In this document: positions 1 through 8,253 of the stretch, in pieces | How the letters are laid out: each line of letters starts with the position of its first letter | Position numbering within the stretch: the first letter of the stretch is position 1 | From: Streptomyces coacervatus | GTDB taxonomy: Bacteria > Actinomycetota > Actinomycetes > Streptomycetales > Streptomycetaceae | NCBI RefSeq assembly: GCF_029223485.1 | Contig: NZ_JARHTP010000005.1 | Span: 434,001 to 498,000 of the forward strand | Direction of reading: 5' to 3' | Length of the DNA: 64,000 nucleotides | Translations under genes and position numbers: made by a program | Notes under the pieces: model-generated | Database searches by the model: none | What the model saw: only the letters and a program-made list of their open reading frames with translations | Told to the model about the DNA's origin: nothing

Positions 1-1150
1 TCGCGTCCTGTACGGGCTTCTGGCCCGCCGAGTCGTCCGCGAGACCGTCGGCCTTGGTCAGCGACTTCGCCAACGTGCCGATCTGGTCGTCGTACCCCAC
101 GGCGTAGGCGTCCACCGGACTGCCGCTCACGACCTTGGTGTCCGCGCCGCGGCGGATCAGGCTGAGGTTCTCGTCACTGCGGGCCGTCAGGGACGCGATG
201 CGGGCGTCGTGCAGCACGTTCAGTGAGCGGACGCCGTGGTTGTACGAGTCGTTCAGGCCCGCGCGGGCCACGGTGTGGCCGACGACCAGCCAGAGCAGGA
301 CCACCGCGGACGCGGCCGACGCCGTGACCAGGCCGTGGTTCAACACCCGGTTGGTGCGCAGGTAGTTGCGGCGCTGCGCCCAGGCCAGCCCGCCGAGCGC
401 GAGCAGGCCGAGACCGATCGCGGCCCACGGGAACGACTTCGCGTCCGCGTAGTCGGAGCTGAGCCGCTGGTTCTCCTTCTGGTACAGGGACTCGGCCTTG
501 GGCAGCATCTGCTGCTGCATCTGCTCGTTCGCCGCCCGCAGATACGCGCTGCCCACCGGGTAGCCCTGCCGGTTGTTGGCCCGCGCCGTCTCGACCAGGC
601 CCTTGTATTGGGGCAGTTGCTTGTTGAGATCGGCGATGGTCTTCGCCGACTCGGACCCCGGGTCCGAGTTGGAGGCGGCCGTGACCAGCTTGGCCGCTGC
701 CCGGTCGATGTCGTCCTCGTACCGCTGCCGCATCTCGGGCTTCTCCTGCGGGCCCGCGAGATAACCGCTGGCCGCCGCCGTGTTGGCGTCGGCCAGCGAG
801 CGGTAGATGTCGGCGGCGTCGGCGCTGAGCGGCTGGCTGCTGGTGAGCACGTCGTCGGCGGCCGTCGCCCGGGCCGTCATCTGCCAGGCGGCGACCGCGC
901 CGAACGCGACGACGAGGAGGGCGAGGAACGCGCCGATGATGCGCAGCCGCCCCGGCTCGGTGGTGGCGGCCTCGCGCAGCCGGTCGACGCCCTCCGCGAA
1001 GGCCGTACGACGTGCGGAGACGGCGTCGGGAACGGCTGCGGGGCCCGTCGGCGTGGGGGGAACGGGTTGTCCTGGCTGAGGCGGTACGGCCGGCATCGTG
1101 GGCACGGCGGTGCCCGGTGGCGCCGCGCTGCTCTTCGGCGGGTGTGTCAC
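1..1150 (-). CDS. Multi-pass membrane protein, GlnX-like (3' end outside window)
   Basis: The frame opens at a GTG preceded by GGGGGAGG and runs off the left edge, so about 383 residues are visible. A Pro/Ala-rich cytoplasmic N-terminus is followed by a membrane helix near residues 48-70, a long helical extracytoplasmic stretch rich in Gln, Ala and Asp, two more membrane helices close together (about 220-275), and a second extracytoplasmic segment. This topology resembles the four-helix-bundle sensor GlnX, encoded with glnH and the kinase pknG in other Actinobacteria. The assignment rests on topology and remembered gene order, not on a specific motif. The neighbouring csn operon runs in the same direction, with a possible terminator between. 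Confidence 0.6.
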   Translation of the reverse strand, partial: MTHPPKSSAAPPGTAVPTMPAVPPQPGQPVPPTPTGPAAVPDAVSARRTAFAEGVDRLREAATTEPGRLRIIGAFLALLVVAFGAVAAWQMTARATAADDVLTSSQPLSADAADIYRSLADANTAAASGYLAGPQEKPEMRQRYEDDIDRAAAKLVTAASNSDPGSESAKTIADLNKQLPQYKGLVETARANNRQGYPVGSAYLRAANEQMQQQMLPKAESLYQKENQRLSSDYADAKSFPWAAIGLGLLALGGLAWAQRRNYLRTNRVLNHGLVTASAASAVVLLWLVVGHTVARAGLNDSYNHGVRSLNVLHDARIASLTARSDENLSLIRRGADTKVVSGSPVDAYAVGYDDQIGTLAKSLTKADGLADDSAGQKPVQDA

Positions 1151-1242
1151 TTTTGACCTCCCCCATGGTCATCCGTCACAGCAAGTATCGCCGCCGGGAC
1201 TGACATCCGCATCGGCCTTCACTGGATCTTGATCCGGTCGTA

Positions 1243-1276
1243 GCGGGATGCCTGCCGGCGGCTTGTAGGATCCCGC
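1243..1276 (-). terminator. Possible terminator after csnK
   Basis: GCGGGAT and ATCCCGC arms, extended by an inner CCT/AGG pairing with one bulge, lie 34 bases past the csnK stop codon. The loop is fairly large and no T-run follows, so this is a weak call. Confidence 0.35.
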
Positions 1277-1309
1277 ACCACCCCCCTGCCCATGAACACG
1301 TCGTGGAAA

Positions 1310-2296
1310 TCAGTTCGGTTCCGTCCGGGCCGGTAGCTCGAAGTGGGCCCGGACTCGCTCGTGCACCTCCGGTTCTGCGCCCACCTTGTCCAGGCCCAGC
1401 AGCGCCGCCCCCAGTACCGGGCTCGCCGTCACCACCCGGGGCACCGCCTTCGGGGCGCGTGCTGTCAGCAAGTCGCGGATGCCGTCGTTGAGTTGGGGGT
1501 GCTGGGCGGCCAGGACGCCGCCGCCCAGCAGCACCGGTGTCTCCTCCTCCAGCAGGTCGAGGCGGGTCAGGGCCACCGTCGCCATGGTCACCACCTCGTC
1601 GGCCAGGCGGTCGACGATGGCGCGGGCGACGGGGTCGCCGGCCGCCGCGGTCGCGAAGAGGACCGGGGTCAGTTCGTGGCGGCGGGCATGCTCCACCTGG
1701 TTCAGGTGCAGGGCCTCGACGAGGGCGAGCATGGTGGCGTGGCCGAAGTGGGCGGGGAGAGTGCGGGCAAGTTCCGTATGTCCGCCGCGGCCGTCCTCCG
1801 CGCGTGCCGCGTGCCACAGGGCCTCCTCCGCCAGGCCCCAGCCGCCGCCCCAGTCGCCGGAGATGCGGCCGAGGGCGGGGAAGCGGGCGGTGCGGCCGTC
1901 GGGGCGCATGCCGACGCAGTTGATGCCCGCGCCGCAGACGACGGCGACCCCGCGGGGTTCGGTGATGCCCGCGCGCAGGATGGCGAAGGTGTCGTTGCGG
2001 ACCTCGACACCCGCGCCCCACGCGCGCGCGTGCAGCGCGGCCGCCAACTGCTCCTCCTCGACGGGGAAGTCGGCGTTGGCCAGGCAGGCGGAGACCTGGT
2101 CCACCGAGCTCACTCCGGCCGCGGCGAAGGCCCGTCCCACCGCCTCGGCGACCTTGTCGACGGCCGCCTCCACGCCCACCACGGGCGGCCGGAACCCGCC
2201 GCCGCGGGCCGTGGCGAGGACGGTCCCGTCGGCCGCCACGACCGCGACATCGGTCTTGCTGTTGCCGGCGTCGACGGCGAGGACACGTGCGGTCAT
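1310..2296 (-). CDS. csnK: CsnK, BadF/BadG-type sugar kinase of the chitosan-oligosaccharide operon
   Basis: Protein of 328 residues of the BadF/BadG/BcrA/BcrD (N-acetylglucosamine kinase-like) ATPase family. The N-terminal phosphate-binding motif AVDAGNSKTDVAV lies at about residues 6-18, and a glycine-rich VCGAGINCVG motif follows near the middle. The ATG overlaps the csnH stop in an ATGA arrangement, which implies translational coupling. As the last gene of the csnR-E-F-G-H-K operon it probably phosphorylates glucosamine or the sugars released by CsnH from imported chitosan oligosaccharides. The kinase family is clear; the substrate is inferred from the operon. Confidence 0.85.
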   Translation of the reverse strand: MTARVLAVDAGNSKTDVAVVAADGTVLATARGGGFRPPVVGVEAAVDKVAEAVGRAFAAAGVSSVDQVSACLANADFPVEEEQLAAALHARAWGAGVEVRNDTFAILRAGITEPRGVAVVCGAGINCVGMRPDGRTARFPALGRISGDWGGGWGLAEEALWHAARAEDGRGGHTELARTLPAHFGHATMLALVEALHLNQVEHARRHELTPVLFATAAAGDPVARAIVDRLADEVVTMATVALTRLDLLEEETPVLLGGGVLAAQHPQLNDGIRDLLTARAPKAVPRVVTASPVLGAALLGLDKVGAEPEVHERVRAHFELPARTEPN

Positions 2297-3558
2297 GCCC
2301 ACGCGAGATGCTCCCGGTTGTGTGCGATCAGCTGGTCGGTCAGGGCGTCCGCGTACTCGTACTGGCCGATGAGGGGGTGGGAGAGGAGGGCCTTGAAGAC
2401 CCGGTCGCGGCCGCCTCGCAGCGCCGCCTCCAGGGCCAGGTCCTCGTACGCCGTCACGTTCGCCATCAGGCCCGCGTACAGCGGGTCCACGGGCGGCACC
2501 GCGAGCGGGAGCGGCCCCTTCGGACCCACCGCCGCCTGCACCTCGATCACCGCGTCGTCCGGCAGGAACGGCAGCGTGCCCCGGTTGTACGTGTTCACCA
2601 CCTGGTAAGGGCTGCCGGCCCCGCCCAGCAGCGCGGCCGCCAGGTCCACCGCGGCCTCCGAGTAGTAGGCGCCGCCCCGCTTGGCGAGCAGCTCCGGCTT
2701 TTCGTCGAGGGCCGGGTCGGCGTACATCTTGAGCAAGTGGCGCTCCATCTCGGCGACTTCGGCGGCACGGGATGGCTTGGTGCGCAGCTCCCGTACGACC
2801 TCGTCGTGCGCGTAGAAGTAGCGCAGGTAGTACGACGGGACCACGCCCAGGCGGTCGAGGACGGCCCGGGGCAGCCGCAGGTCGGCGGCGATCGCGTCGC
2901 CGTGCTCGGCCAGCAGCTTGGGCAGGACGTTCTCGCCCTCCGGGCCGTCCAGGCGGACGGCGGTCTCCCAGGTGAGGTGGTTGAGGCCCACGTGGTCGAG
3001 GTGGATGTCGGCCGGTGAGACGCCGAGCCGGTCGGCGAACTTCCGCTGGAAGCCGATGGCCACGTTGCACAGGCCGACCGCCTTGTGGCCCGCCTGCAGC
3101 AACGCGCGCGTGACGATGCCGACCGGGTTGGTGAAGTCGATGATCCAGGCATCCGGGTTGGTACGGCGGACCCGTTCCGCGATGTCCAGGACCACCGGGA
3201 CCGTGCGCAGCGCCTTGGCCAGGCCGCCCGCGCCGGTCGTCTCCTGGCCGACGCAGCCGCACTCCAGCGGCCAGGTCTCGTCCTGCTCACGGGCCGCCTG
3301 TCCGCCGACGCGCAGCTGCAGCAGCACGGCGTCGGCGCCGTCCACACCGGCGTCCAGGTCGTCCGTCGTCACGATCCGGCCGTCGTGCCCCTGTTTGGCG
3401 AAGATACGGCGGGCAAGGCCGCCCACCAGCTCCAGGCGTTCGGGAGCCGGGTCGACGAGGACCAGTTCCTCGACGGGCAGGGTGTCGCGCAACCGGGCGA
3501 AGCCGTCGATGAGTTCGGGGGTGTAGGTCGAGCCTCCGCCGACCACGGTGAGTTTCAT
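2293..3558 (-). CDS. csnH: CsnH, glycoside hydrolase family 4 enzyme
   Basis: Protein of 421 residues with the GH4 hallmarks: an N-terminal NAD-binding motif (VVGGGSTYTPELI, residues 4-16), the AREQDE segment, the NPVGIVT segment and a LCNVAIG segment carrying the Cys expected to bind Mn2+. GH4 enzymes cleave (often phosphorylated) glycosides by an NAD- and metal-dependent redox mechanism. It sits between permease csnG (7-base gap) and kinase csnK (ATGA overlap). The likely role is intracellular cleavage of glucosamine disaccharides or oligosaccharides brought in by CsnEFG. Length is normal for the family and it looks intact. Confidence 0.87.
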   Translation of the reverse strand: MKLTVVGGGSTYTPELIDGFARLRDTLPVEELVLVDPAPERLELVGGLARRIFAKQGHDGRIVTTDDLDAGVDGADAVLLQLRVGGQAAREQDETWPLECGCVGQETTGAGGLAKALRTVPVVLDIAERVRRTNPDAWIIDFTNPVGIVTRALLQAGHKAVGLCNVAIGFQRKFADRLGVSPADIHLDHVGLNHLTWETAVRLDGPEGENVLPKLLAEHGDAIAADLRLPRAVLDRLGVVPSYYLRYFYAHDEVVRELRTKPSRAAEVAEMERHLLKMYADPALDEKPELLAKRGGAYYSEAAVDLAAALLGGAGSPYQVVNTYNRGTLPFLPDDAVIEVQAAVGPKGPLPLAVPPVDPLYAGLMANVTAYEDLALEAALRGGRDRVFKALLSHPLIGQYEYADALTDQLIAHNREHLAWA

Positions 3559-3565
3559 ATGTGGC

Positions 3566-4459
3566 TTAACCCTTCACTCCGGTGAGCGTGACGCCCTCGA
3601 CGAACGCCTTCTGGGCGAAGAAGAAGACGAGGATCACGGGGGCCATGACCAGCACGGTCGCGGCCATGGTGAGGTTCCAGTCGGTGTGGTGCGCGCCCTT
3701 GAACGACTCCAGGCCGTAGGAGAGCGTCCAGGCGCCCGGGTTCTCCGACGCGTAGATCTGCGGGCCGAAGTAGTCGTTCCAGGCGTAGAAGAACTGGAAC
3801 AGGCCCACGGCCGCGATACCCGGCCTGGCCATCGGCAGAACGACCTTCAGCAGGGTCCTGAAGTCGCCGCAGCCGTCCACCTTCGCCGCGTCCAGGTACT
3901 CGTTCGGGATGGTCATCAGGAACTGGCGCAGCAGGAAGATGGAGAACGCGTCCCCGAATGCCATCGGGATGATCAGCGGCCACAGCGTGCCCGACAGGTC
4001 CAGCTGCTTCGCCCAGAACAGGTACATCGGGATGATGATCACCTGCGGTGGCAGCATCATCATCGAGATGACCAGCATGAGCGACAGATTGCGGCCGCGG
4101 AAGCGGAACTTGGCGAGCGCGTACGCCACCGGGATCGACGAGACGACTGTAAGGACTGTTCCCAGTCCCGCGTAGATCAGCGTGTTCTTCCACCAGGTCA
4201 GAAAGCCCGGGGTGTCGAAGACCTTCTTGTAGTTGGACCACTCCCAGGTGTGCGGGATCAGGTCGCGGCTGAGCGCCTGGGTGTCGCTCATCAGCGAGGT
4301 CAGGAACACGAACACGAAGGGCAGGACGAAGAAGAGCGCGGTCGCGACGCCCAGGGAGTGGATCGCCACCCACTCCAGTACGGCCCTGCGGCGGGCCGTG
4401 CGCTCGGCGGGGGAGACCGGTGCCTTCAACTGCACGGGTTTGTCCAGGACTTGGGCCAT
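3566..4459 (-). CDS. csnG: CsnG, MalG-type ABC sugar permease
   Basis: Integral membrane protein of 297 residues with six predicted helices and the binding-protein-dependent transport signature (EYLDAAKVDGCGDFRTLLKV) around residues 185-205, which docks the ATPase. The first helix follows a basic N-terminal tail. It starts 2 bases after the csnF stop, so the permeases are translationally linked. It forms the membrane pore with CsnF and receives sugar from lipoprotein CsnE. No ATPase gene is present in the operon, so the importer probably uses a shared MsiK-type ATPase, as many Streptomyces CUT1 sugar importers do. Confidence 0.88.
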   Translation of the reverse strand: MAQVLDKPVQLKAPVSPAERTARRRAVLEWVAIHSLGVATALFFVLPFVFVFLTSLMSDTQALSRDLIPHTWEWSNYKKVFDTPGFLTWWKNTLIYAGLGTVLTVVSSIPVAYALAKFRFRGRNLSLMLVISMMMLPPQVIIIPMYLFWAKQLDLSGTLWPLIIPMAFGDAFSIFLLRQFLMTIPNEYLDAAKVDGCGDFRTLLKVVLPMARPGIAAVGLFQFFYAWNDYFGPQIYASENPGAWTLSYGLESFKGAHHTDWNLTMAATVLVMAPVILVFFFAQKAFVEGVTLTGVKG

Positions 4460-4461
4460 GG

Positions 4462-5403
4462 TCAGTCACCTGCCAGGTTGAGACCGCCCCGGCGCCGCAT
4501 CAGGAACGCGGTGAACACCATGGACAGGGCGAACAGGACCAGGGCGACGACACATGCGGAGCCGTAGTCGAAGCGCTGGAAGCCGAGGTTGTAGACGAGC
4601 TGGGGGAGGGTGAGCGTCGACTTCTCCGGGTAGCCGGGCTCGAACTGGGTGCCCGCGCCCTGGATCACGCCCGAGGCGACCTTCCCGGCGATCAGCGGCT
4701 GCGTGTAGTACTGCATCGTCTGGATCACGCCGGTGACGACGGCGAACATCACGATCGGCGAAATGTTGGGAAGGGTGACGAACCGGAACCGCTGCCACGC
4801 CGACGCGCCGTCCAGCTCCGCGGCCTCGTACTGCTCCTGCGGTACGTCGAGCAGCGCGGCCATGAAGATGACCATCAGGTCGCCGATGCCCCACAGGGCG
4901 AGCAGGGTGAGGGCGGGCTTGGACCAGGTGGGGTCGTTGAACCAGCCCGGGGCCGGAATGCCCACCTTTTCGAGGATTGAATTCACCGGGCCCGTACCGG
5001 GGTTGAGGAGAAACGCGAATGCCATCGTCGCGGCCACCGGCGGGGCGAGATAGGGCAGGTAGAAGAGGGTGCGGAAGACCCCCGTACCCGTCTTGATCTT
5101 GGTGATCAGAATGCCGACCCCGAGGCCGAAGACGACCCTCAGGCTCACCATGACCAGCACCAGCCAGAGGGTGTTGCGCAGGGCCGGCCAGAAATAGGGG
5201 TAGTGCTCGAAGACGTACGTCCAGTTCTTCGTCCCGCTCCACGTCGGCGGTTTGAAGCCGTCGTAGTGCATGAAGGAGAAATAGACCGTCGAGATCAGCG
5301 GATACGCGAAGAAGACGGCGAAGCCGATCAACCAGGGCGACATGAAGGCGAGAGTTCGAAGCGCCGACCTGCGGCGCTTCGACGCCAGAGTGATGGTGCT
5401 CAT
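4462..5403 (-). CDS. csnF: CsnF, MalF-type ABC sugar permease
   Basis: Membrane protein of 313 residues. A basic N-terminus precedes the first helix (FMSPWLIGFAVFFAYPLIS, about residues 20-38), five further helices follow, and the EAA loop (EQYEAAELDGASAWQRFRFV) lies near residues 205-225. The ATG comes 8 bases after the csnE stop. It pairs with CsnG to form the translocation channel of the chitosan-oligosaccharide importer. In-frame sequence continues upstream inside csnE, but the MSTIT start gives the normal family N-terminus. Confidence 0.88.
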   Translation of the reverse strand: MSTITLASKRRRSALRTLAFMSPWLIGFAVFFAYPLISTVYFSFMHYDGFKPPTWSGTKNWTYVFEHYPYFWPALRNTLWLVLVMVSLRVVFGLGVGILITKIKTGTGVFRTLFYLPYLAPPVAATMAFAFLLNPGTGPVNSILEKVGIPAPGWFNDPTWSKPALTLLALWGIGDLMVIFMAALLDVPQEQYEAAELDGASAWQRFRFVTLPNISPIVMFAVVTGVIQTMQYYTQPLIAGKVASGVIQGAGTQFEPGYPEKSTLTLPQLVYNLGFQRFDYGSACVVALVLFALSMVFTAFLMRRRGGLNLAGD

Positions 5404-5411
5404 CGTCGGAA

Positions 5412-6749
5412 CTACTTCGCCTGCGCGATGTCCGTGTCGATCTGCGCGGCCGTCTTCTTCAGGCCCGCCTTGAGGTCGGTCACCTTTCCGCTCTCGTAGT
5501 CGTAACCGAAGTTCTGGATCGTCGCGAGATACACACCGCCGTTGATGGAGGCGGGAGAGGTGGTCGAGTCCGGGTTCGCGGCGATGTCCAGGAACGTCTT
5601 GAAGCGCGGGTCGTACTTCAGCTTCGGGGACTTCAGGGCGGCCAGCGTCGAGGGCACGTTGTGGATGGCGTTGGAGAAGTTCACCACCGCGTCCGTGTTC
5701 GTGGTCATGTACTTCACCAGTTCCCAGGCCGCGTTCTGCTTGTGGCTGGCCGCGGAGATACCGGTGATGGTGCCGGTGATGTAACCCTTGCCGTACTGGC
5801 TCGCCTGGTCGTCCGGGACGGGCAGCGGAGCGACACCGATCTCGAACTTCGGCTTGGCGTCCAGGGCCATTCCCAGGCGCCATTCGCCGTCCAGCTGCAT
5901 GGCCACCTGACCGGTGTGGAAGGGGTGCTTGACGCCCCATTCGTCACCGAGCTTGGAGCGGTACGTCTCCAGCTTCTTGAAGCCGCCGAGTTCGTCGACG
6001 AGCTTCTTCTGGAGCGTGAATCCGGCCTCGAAGGCGGGGTCGGTGGCGACGTCCGACTTGCCGGCCTTGTTGAAGTACGTCGGGGAGAACTGCCCGAAGT
6101 AGTGCTCGGTCGTCGTCTCCCAGCCGTGGTAGTTCGGCATGAAGCCGAGCTGCTTGTAGCTGTCACCCTGGGTGATCGTCAACTTCTTGGCGTCGGCCTC
6201 GAATTCGGACCAGGTCTTGGGCGGGTTCTTGATGCCCGCCTTCGCGAACGCCGTCTTGTTGTAGTAGAGCCCGTACGCATCACCCAGCAGCGGCGCCGAG
6301 CAGCGGTTGCCGTCGAACCGGGTGTACTCGTTCATCGCCTTCGGGAACGTCGTCTCCGGGTCGATGCCCGCCTTCTTGAAGAAGGGGTTGAGGTCGACCA
6401 GCGCACCCGACGAGCAGAACTTGCCGACGTTGTTCGTGGTGAAGGAGGAGATGACGTCCGGGGCCTTGTCGCCGCCCGTGCGCAACGCCTGGTTGATCTT
6501 GTCGTCGGTCATATTGGCGACGACGTTCACATGGATGTTGGGGTGCGCCTTCTCGAAGCCGGCGATCAGGGAGTTGACCGCCTTCACTTCACTGGGCGCG
6601 CTCCAGGCGTGCCAGAAGTTGATGGTCGTGTCCTTCGAGGCGTCGTCGTCGGCGCTTGAGGAGGACTGGCCGGTACAGGCGGTGGCGAGGAGCGCGAGCG
6701 AGGCGGAGGCGGCGAGAGCGAGGGCCGCTTTCCGGGATATTCCGGGCAT
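5412..6749 (-). CDS. csnE: CsnE, solute-binding lipoprotein for chitosan oligosaccharides
   Basis: Extracellular binding protein family 1, 445 residues from the chosen ATG. That start has GGGAG about 7 bases upstream and gives a proper lipoprotein signal: positive SRK, a hydrophobic Ala/Leu core and lipobox ATAC with the lipidated Cys at residue 25, then a Ser/Asp-rich linker. The mature domain begins with a typical TINFWHAWS strand. It captures glucosamine oligosaccharides outside the membrane and hands them to CsnFG. A 91-base gap with a small hairpin separates it from csnR. The ligand is inferred from the CsnR family operon. Confidence 0.87.
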   Translation of the reverse strand: MPGISRKAALALAASASLALLATACTGQSSSSADDDASKDTTINFWHAWSAPSEVKAVNSLIAGFEKAHPNIHVNVVANMTDDKINQALRTGGDKAPDVISSFTTNNVGKFCSSGALVDLNPFFKKAGIDPETTFPKAMNEYTRFDGNRCSAPLLGDAYGLYYNKTAFAKAGIKNPPKTWSEFEADAKKLTITQGDSYKQLGFMPNYHGWETTTEHYFGQFSPTYFNKAGKSDVATDPAFEAGFTLQKKLVDELGGFKKLETYRSKLGDEWGVKHPFHTGQVAMQLDGEWRLGMALDAKPKFEIGVAPLPVPDDQASQYGKGYITGTITGISAASHKQNAAWELVKYMTTNTDAVVNFSNAIHNVPSTLAALKSPKLKYDPRFKTFLDIAANPDSTTSPASINGGVYLATIQNFGYDYESGKVTDLKAGLKKTAAQIDTDIAQAK

Positions 6750-6817
6750 GGCAGGGTCTCCCAGGGACAGGGCAGGGCAGGGGATGGCGAGGCAAGGCCG
6801 GGGGTGAGTGCGGAGGC

Positions 6818-6836
6818 CCGTACGCGGTGCGTACGG
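6818..6836 (-). terminator. Small hairpin between csnR and csnE
   Basis: CCGTACGC, three-base loop, GCGTACGG: a perfect 8-bp stem 5 bases past the csnR stop and about 70 bases before csnE. It may attenuate or stabilise the operon transcript, so that csnR and the transport genes are expressed at different levels. No T-run follows it. Confidence 0.4.
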
Positions 6837-6840
6837 AGTG

Positions 6841-8052
6841 TCAGCGCGAGGTGTCGAAGACCTCGTCGCGGGTGGTCGCGAGCGCGCTCTCCAACGCGCC
6901 GCGCAGCACGGGGTGTTCACGGACGTCGCCGACCACGAGCCGGGGACGGGAGGCGGCCAGCTCTTCCAGCTCGGCCTGGACGAGGGCGCGCAGCATTTCG
7001 CCGCCCGAGGTCAGCGAGGCGCCGCTGAGGACGACGAGTTCGGGGTCGAGGACGGAGACGAGGGAGGCGAGACCGGTGGCCAGCCGCGTCGCGTACGTCT
7101 GAAGGAGCAGTCGGTTGAGGACGGTGTCCTCGGCGGCGGCCCGCTCGACGAGGGCGGCGGCGACCTCGGCGTACGGCCCCGAGGGGATCCCGTCGATGCC
7201 GAGTTCACGGGCGAGGTGCGGGATGGCCTGGGAGCCGGCCAGCTCCTGGTAGCCACCACTGTTGGCTTTGGTCACCTGCCGCACCAGGGGTGCGCCGGGA
7301 ACAGGAAGGAAACCTACCTCTCCCGCACCGCCGGTCCAGCCGCGGTGCAGCCGCCCGCCGAGGACGAGGGCGGCGCCGAGGCCCCCCTCGTTCCACAGCA
7401 GCACGAAGTCCTCGTGTCCGCGGGCCGCACCGAGCCGCTGTTCGGCGACGGCGGCGAGGTTGACGTCGTTCTCGTACTCGACCGGCATCGGCAGGGCGGC
7501 GGCGAGTTCGTCGAGGAGGGCCGGGGTGTGCCAGCCCGGGAGGTGGGAGGCGTAGCGCAGCCGGCCGGTGTTGGGGTCGAAGGCGCCGGGGGTGCCGATG
7601 ACGAGCCGGTGGACGTCGTCGCGGGCGAGCCCCGCGGCCTTCACGGCGCCGTCGAGGGCATCGGTGACCTGCCGGACGACGGGCTGGGTGGGCCGCCTGC
7701 CGGGGGTCTGGAGCTCGAACGACCCCACCGTGCGGCCGGTGATGTCGGCGACGGCGGCGAGGATGCGCTCGGGGGTGACATCGAGTCCGGCGGCGTACGC
7801 GGCGCCCGGATTGACCTCGTACAGCTGGGCGTTGGGGCCGGGGCGTCCCTCGGTGGTGCCGGTGGCGAGGACGAGCCCGGCCGCTTCGAGGCGGGCGAGC
7901 AGCTGGGAGGCGGTCGGCTTGGAGAGGCCGGTGAGCTTGCCGATCCGCGTGCGGGACAGCGGCCCGTGCTCCAGGAGGAGGTCCAGGGCGGTGCGGTCGT
8001 TCATGGCGCGCAGGACGCGCGGGGTGCCCGGCGTGCCGGCTGTTCCTGCCAT
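6841..8052 (-). CDS. csnR: CsnR, ROK-family transcriptional repressor
   Basis: ROK-family regulator of 403 residues: N-terminal winged helix (TRIGKLTGLSKPTASQLLARLE, about residues 40-61) followed by a sugar-kinase-like domain. ROK repressors lose DNA binding when they bind a sugar. The chosen ATG has AGGTG about 9 bases upstream; a GTG at 8064 and an ATG at 8091 are alternatives. It is the first gene of the csn operon. The 15-bp palindrome TAGGAAA-G-TTTCCTA 73 bases upstream is the probable operator, making the operon autoregulated. CsnR is known to repress chitosanase genes in streptomycetes. Confidence 0.88.
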   Translation of the reverse strand: MAGTAGTPGTPRVLRAMNDRTALDLLLEHGPLSRTRIGKLTGLSKPTASQLLARLEAAGLVLATGTTEGRPGPNAQLYEVNPGAAYAAGLDVTPERILAAVADITGRTVGSFELQTPGRRPTQPVVRQVTDALDGAVKAAGLARDDVHRLVIGTPGAFDPNTGRLRYASHLPGWHTPALLDELAAALPMPVEYENDVNLAAVAEQRLGAARGHEDFVLLWNEGGLGAALVLGGRLHRGWTGGAGEVGFLPVPGAPLVRQVTKANSGGYQELAGSQAIPHLARELGIDGIPSGPYAEVAAALVERAAAEDTVLNRLLLQTYATRLATGLASLVSVLDPELVVLSGASLTSGGEMLRALVQAELEELAASRPRLVVGDVREHPVLRGALESALATTRDEVFDTSR

Positions 8053-8124
8053 GTGGGTCGACACCTGCCTTTCGACTGCCCAGCTTCTCACTGATCACTG
8101 CGTTGGTGGGTCGCTGATCACTGT

Positions 8125-8139
8125 TAGGAAAGTTTCCTA
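8125..8139. promoter_or_regulatory. Probable CsnR (ROK) operator
   Basis: TAGGAAA-G-TTTCCTA is a perfect palindrome with one central base, in an unusually AT-rich patch just upstream of csnR. ROK repressors bind such short A/T-flanked dyads. Two 10-bp copies of CTGATCACTG (8091-8100 and 8114-8123) lie between it and the gene, in the presumed 5' leader. Confidence 0.65.
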
Positions 8140-8188
8140 TTGGCTGGAAAGGAACGTAAGCCCGAGGCGAAGGGGGCGTCAATAGAAA

Positions 8189-8226
8189 CCGCCCCCGAGG
8201 CAACAGACTCGTTACCTCGGGGGCGG
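8189..8226 (-). terminator. Terminator downstream of the MscS-type gene
   Basis: A perfect 12-bp GC-rich stem (CCGCCCCCGAGG with its complement) and a 14-base loop lie 28 bases after the channel gene stop. It insulates the csn promoter from that gene. Confidence 0.75.
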
Positions 8227-8253
8227 GTGGGACTTCGGTGGGGGACTGGCCCC

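Noticed and set aside
6750..6920. Extended N-terminus for CsnE.
   Set aside because: The later ATG has a ribosome site and gives a correct lipoprotein signal; the extension is Arg/Pro-rich and would bury that signal.
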